A stretch of DNA of 64,000 bases from Methylobacterium terricola (GTDB lineage Bacteria > Pseudomonadota > Alphaproteobacteria > Rhizobiales > Beijerinckiaceae), in assembly GCF_006151805.1 (NCBI RefSeq), contig NZ_VDDA01000010.1, forward strand, positions 156,166 to 220,165, in the 5' to 3' direction. The notes below the pieces were generated by a model. That model saw only the letters and a list, made by a program, of their open reading frames with translations, was not told the origin of the DNA and ran no database searches. The translations under genes were made by a program, and so were the position numbers. Position 1 is the first letter of the stretch. Each line of letters begins with the position of its first letter. Below are positions 62,109 to 64,000 of the stretch, one piece after another.

Positions 62109-63227
62109 CTACGGGCTCCGTGCGTGGCAGGTGAAGAGATCGGTGCCGATCCTGTACTCCTCCGCGACCGGAAAGTCCCCGGAGGCGAGGCGGGCCGCGA
62201 GATGTGGGCCGATCGCCGGCAGGCCGGGCTGGCCGAGAACGCAGTCGCCGGTGACGAGCAGGCACTCGTCGACGAGGTCGTCGCGGGCGAGTGCGTCGGC
62301 GAGCGTCGGCCCGCCCTCCGAGCAGATCCGGGTCAGGCCGCGGGCGCCGAGGAAGCGAAGGGCCGCGGGCAGATCGATGCGGCCGTCCGCGGTCACCGGC
62401 ACCCGCTGGACCTCGGCGCCCGCCGCGCCCAGCGCCTCGGCCGCCGCTTCGGGCGCGTCGCGGCCGGCGAGGATCAGCGTCGGCACGGTGGCGCTGGTGC
62501 GCACCAGGCCGGCGCTGGGCGGCGTGCGCAGGCCGGGATCGAGGACGATCCGCAGGGGCGAGCGCGCCGCCATCCCGGGCAGGCGCACGGTCAGCGACGG
62601 GTCGTCCGCCAGCACCGTGCCGACGCCGACCATGATCGCGTCGCAATGGGCCCGCTGGAGGTGGATCTCGGCATTGGCGCGCGGGCCGCTGATCATCAGC
62701 CGCCCCTCCCCGCCCGCCGCGTAGCCGTCGGCCGTGCGGGCGAGCTTGAGGAAGACCGCCGGGCGGCCGCGCAGGATCCGCGACACGTGCCCGCGCTGGT
62801 CGCGCGCCGCCTCGGCTCCCATCAGCCCGACCGAGACGGCGATGCCGGCTTCCGCCAGCCGGGCATGGCCTCGGCCGGCGACCCGGGGGTCGGGATCGTC
62901 CATCGCGCTCACCACCCGGGCGACGCCGGCCGAGATGGTGGCGTCGGCGCAAGGGGATGTGCGGCCGTGATGCGAGCAGGGTTCGAGCGTCACGTAGAGC
63001 GTGGCGCCGCGCGCCGCCTCGCCGGCCGCCGCCAGCGCGACCCGCTCGGCATGCGGGCGGCCGCCCGGCTGCGTCACGCCCTGGGCCAGGATCCGCTCGG
63101 CCCCCGGCGGACCGCCGACCAGCACCGCGCCCACCGACGGGTTCGGCCACGCCTGGCCGAGATGGCGCCGGCCGAGCGCGAGGGCGAGGCGCATGTAGCG
63201 CCGGTCGGCTTGCTCCTGGGCGCTCAC
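62109..63227 (-). CDS. ribD: Bifunctional riboflavin deaminase/reductase
   Basis: RibD performs the second and third steps of riboflavin synthesis. The 372-residue protein has an N-terminal deaminase with the zinc motifs HAERVALAAAGEAA (His-Ala-Glu) and LEPCSHHGRTSPCADA, and a C-terminal reductase with VFLKLARTADGYAAG, DAIMVGVGTVLADDPSLTVR and RICSEGGPTLADAL. The GTG at 63227 overlaps the nrdR stop (GTGA), so the two are coupled, and ribE follows immediately. Confidence 0.94.
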   Translation of the reverse strand: MSAQEQADRRYMRLALALGRRHLGQAWPNPSVGAVLVGGPPGAERILAQGVTQPGGRPHAERVALAAAGEAARGATLYVTLEPCSHHGRTSPCADATISAGVARVVSAMDDPDPRVAGRGHARLAEAGIAVSVGLMGAEAARDQRGHVSRILRGRPAVFLKLARTADGYAAGGEGRLMISGPRANAEIHLQRAHCDAIMVGVGTVLADDPSLTVRLPGMAARSPLRIVLDPGLRTPPSAGLVRTSATVPTLILAGRDAPEAAAEALGAAGAEVQRVPVTADGRIDLPAALRFLGARGLTRICSEGGPTLADALARDDLVDECLLVTGDCVLGQPGLPAIGPHLAARLASGDFPVAEEYRIGTDLFTCHARSP

Positions 63228-63757
63228 GACGCGCGGCTCCGCGGGCGCCGGGCCGGCGGCGGGTCCTCGGCCGGGGGCGTGACCTCCCCGGCCGACGCCT
63301 GCGCGGCACCGGCCGCGAGGTGGCCGAGCAGCTCCTCGAAGTCCCGCGCCTCGCGAAAATTCTTGTAGACCGAGGCGAAGCGCACATAGGCGACGTCGTC
63401 GAGGCCCTTCAGCCCCTCCATCACCGCCTCGCCGATCGCCTCGCTCGACACCTCGGCCTCGCCGCTGCTCTCGAGCCGGCGGGTGATGCCGCTGACCAGG
63501 CGTTCGATCCGCTCCGCCTCGACCGGGCGCTTGCGGAGCGCCGTCTCGACCGACCGCTGCAGCTTGTCGCGATCGAACGGCACCTTGCGGCCCGAGCGCT
63601 TGACCACGACCAGCTCGCGCAGCTGCACCCGCTCGAAGGTGGTGAAGCGGCCGCCGCAATCCGGGCAGATGCGTCGGCGCCGGATCGCCGAGCTGTCGTC
63701 GCTCGGGCGCGAATCCTTCACCTGCGTGTCGAGGCCGCCGCAATAGGGGCACCGCAT
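63224..63757 (-). CDS. nrdR: Ribonucleotide reductase repressor NrdR
   Basis: NrdR represses ribonucleotide reductase genes when dATP is high. The 177-residue protein has an N-terminal zinc ribbon (MRCPYCGGLD and RRRICPDCGGRFTTFE: Cys3, 6, 31, 34) and an ATP-cone (VVVKRSGRKVPFDRDKLQRS to AYVRFASVYKNFREARDF). A Pro/Ala-rich tail is extra. It stands between glyA and ribD as usual in Rhizobiales. Its expected target in this window is nrdJ at 9.4 kb, which has paired NrdR-box-like sites. Confidence 0.96.
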   Translation of the reverse strand: MRCPYCGGLDTQVKDSRPSDDSSAIRRRRICPDCGGRFTTFERVQLRELVVVKRSGRKVPFDRDKLQRSVETALRKRPVEAERIERLVSGITRRLESSGEAEVSSEAIGEAVMEGLKGLDDVAYVRFASVYKNFREARDFEELLGHLAAGAAQASAGEVTPPAEDPPPARRPRSRAS

Positions 63758-63780
63758 CGGCCGCCCGTTCCTCTGCTACG

Positions 63781-63812
63781 AAAAAAGGGCCGGTCCCGCG
63801 CGGGACCGGCCC
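63781..63812 (-). terminator. Rho-independent terminator after glyA
   Basis: 63787-63812 is a perfect palindrome (GGGCCGGTCCCG paired with CGGGACCGGCCC around a GC centre). On the minus strand TTTTTT follows (63786-63781). Another stem, CTCCCGGC/GCCGGGAG (63836-63861), lies closer to the glyA stop. Together they separate glyA from nrdR. Confidence 0.9.
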
Positions 63813-63877
63813 CGGAAGGGGCGTGTTCTAGAGCGCTCCCGGCGGAAGGGGAAGCCGGGAGATCAGGCTCTGACAGC

Positions 63878-64000
63878 TCAGCCGTAGATCGGGAAGCGGT
63901 CGGTGAGCGCGACGACCTCGCGCTTCGTCTGCTCCTCGAGGCCCGCATCGCCCCCCTCGCCGGCCCGGTGCAGCCCGTCCAGAACCTGCACGATCAGCTC
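63878..64000 (-). CDS. glyA: Serine hydroxymethyltransferase, C-terminal end only
   Basis: The last 40 codons of a minus-strand gene enter from the right edge: ELIVQVLDGLHRAGEGG, then LEEQTKREVVALTDRFPIYG and a TGA at 63880-63878. The segment VLDGL plus the ending ALTDRFPIYG is the usual C-terminus of alphaproteobacterial GlyA, and glyA directly upstream of nrdR-ribD is the common Rhizobiales order. GlyA interconverts serine and glycine with tetrahydrofolate. In a methylotroph it would also feed the serine cycle. The catalytic part is outside the window. Confidence 0.8.
   Translation of the reverse strand, partial: ELIVQVLDGLHRAGEGGDAGLEEQTKREVVALTDRFPIYG

Overview
The window is GC-rich chromosomal DNA from an alphaproteobacterium of the order Rhizobiales (Hyphomicrobiales), most likely Methylobacterium or a close relative. 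This rests on gene content and order: an NDUFA12-type complex I subunit beside a DUF2155 protein, a B12-dependent class II ribonucleotide reductase, the order hisB-DUF2628-hisH-hisA-hisF-hisE-coaA, the glyA-nrdR-ribD-ribE order, an Omp25-like porin, a fused indolepyruvate oxidoreductase beside an Lrp regulator, and a bacteriorhodopsin-type gene with a Brp/Blh retinal-forming enzyme. No phage, transposase, CRISPR array, tRNA or rRNA was seen. Most of the window is ordinary core genome.

Layout. 0-9 kb: an AI-2E-type exporter (cut by the window edge), a membrane acyltransferase, a glutamine amidotransferase, penicillin-binding protein 1A, the rhodopsin-blh operon, and the NDUFA12-DUF2155 operon. 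9-25 kb: nrdJ behind a paired NrdR-box-like site, RidA and cupin proteins, a coiled-coil CCDC90-type protein, divergent katA/oxyR, an AbrB-type membrane protein, ilvA, lgt-MidA, pgeF and an outer-membrane beta-barrel. 25-35 kb: Lrp divergent from a fused indolepyruvate ferredoxin oxidoreductase, small envelope proteins, a polysaccharide deacetylase divergent from a CelD-like acetyltransferase, cobalamin genes cobT and cobS, a DUF1289 protein and a membrane aspartic protease. 35-50 kb: a MarR-GNAT fusion, a Bax-inhibitor-1-like protein, the ybbA-ybbP/tesA group, thpR, an orphan solute-binding protein and the late histidine operon ending in coaA. 49-64 kb: mtnP, the petABC cytochrome bc1 operon, an MFS permease, ribH-nusB-thiL, hppA, a four-gene metal-handling cluster, and ribE-ribD-nrdR-glyA.

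How genes connect. nrdR at the right end probably controls nrdJ at 9.4 kb. NrdJ needs adenosylcobalamin, whose late assembly steps (cobT, cobS) are also in the window. The rhodopsin needs retinal, which blh makes from beta-carotene. Respiratory and energy functions recur: NDUFA12, the MidA/NDUFAF7-type methyltransferase, petABC and a K+-independent H+-pyrophosphatase. KatA and OxyR handle peroxide.

The most accessory-looking segment is 59.1-61.4 kb. Four small minus-strand genes encode secreted Cys/Met/His-rich proteins, a DUF305 protein and a glutaredoxin-MauE fusion. They lie exactly where the riboflavin gene order (ribD-ribE | ribH-nusB-thiL-hppA) is broken and its right half points the other way. 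Coordinates rest on reading frames and visible start and stop signals. Functions rest on recognised motifs, with no database search behind them.
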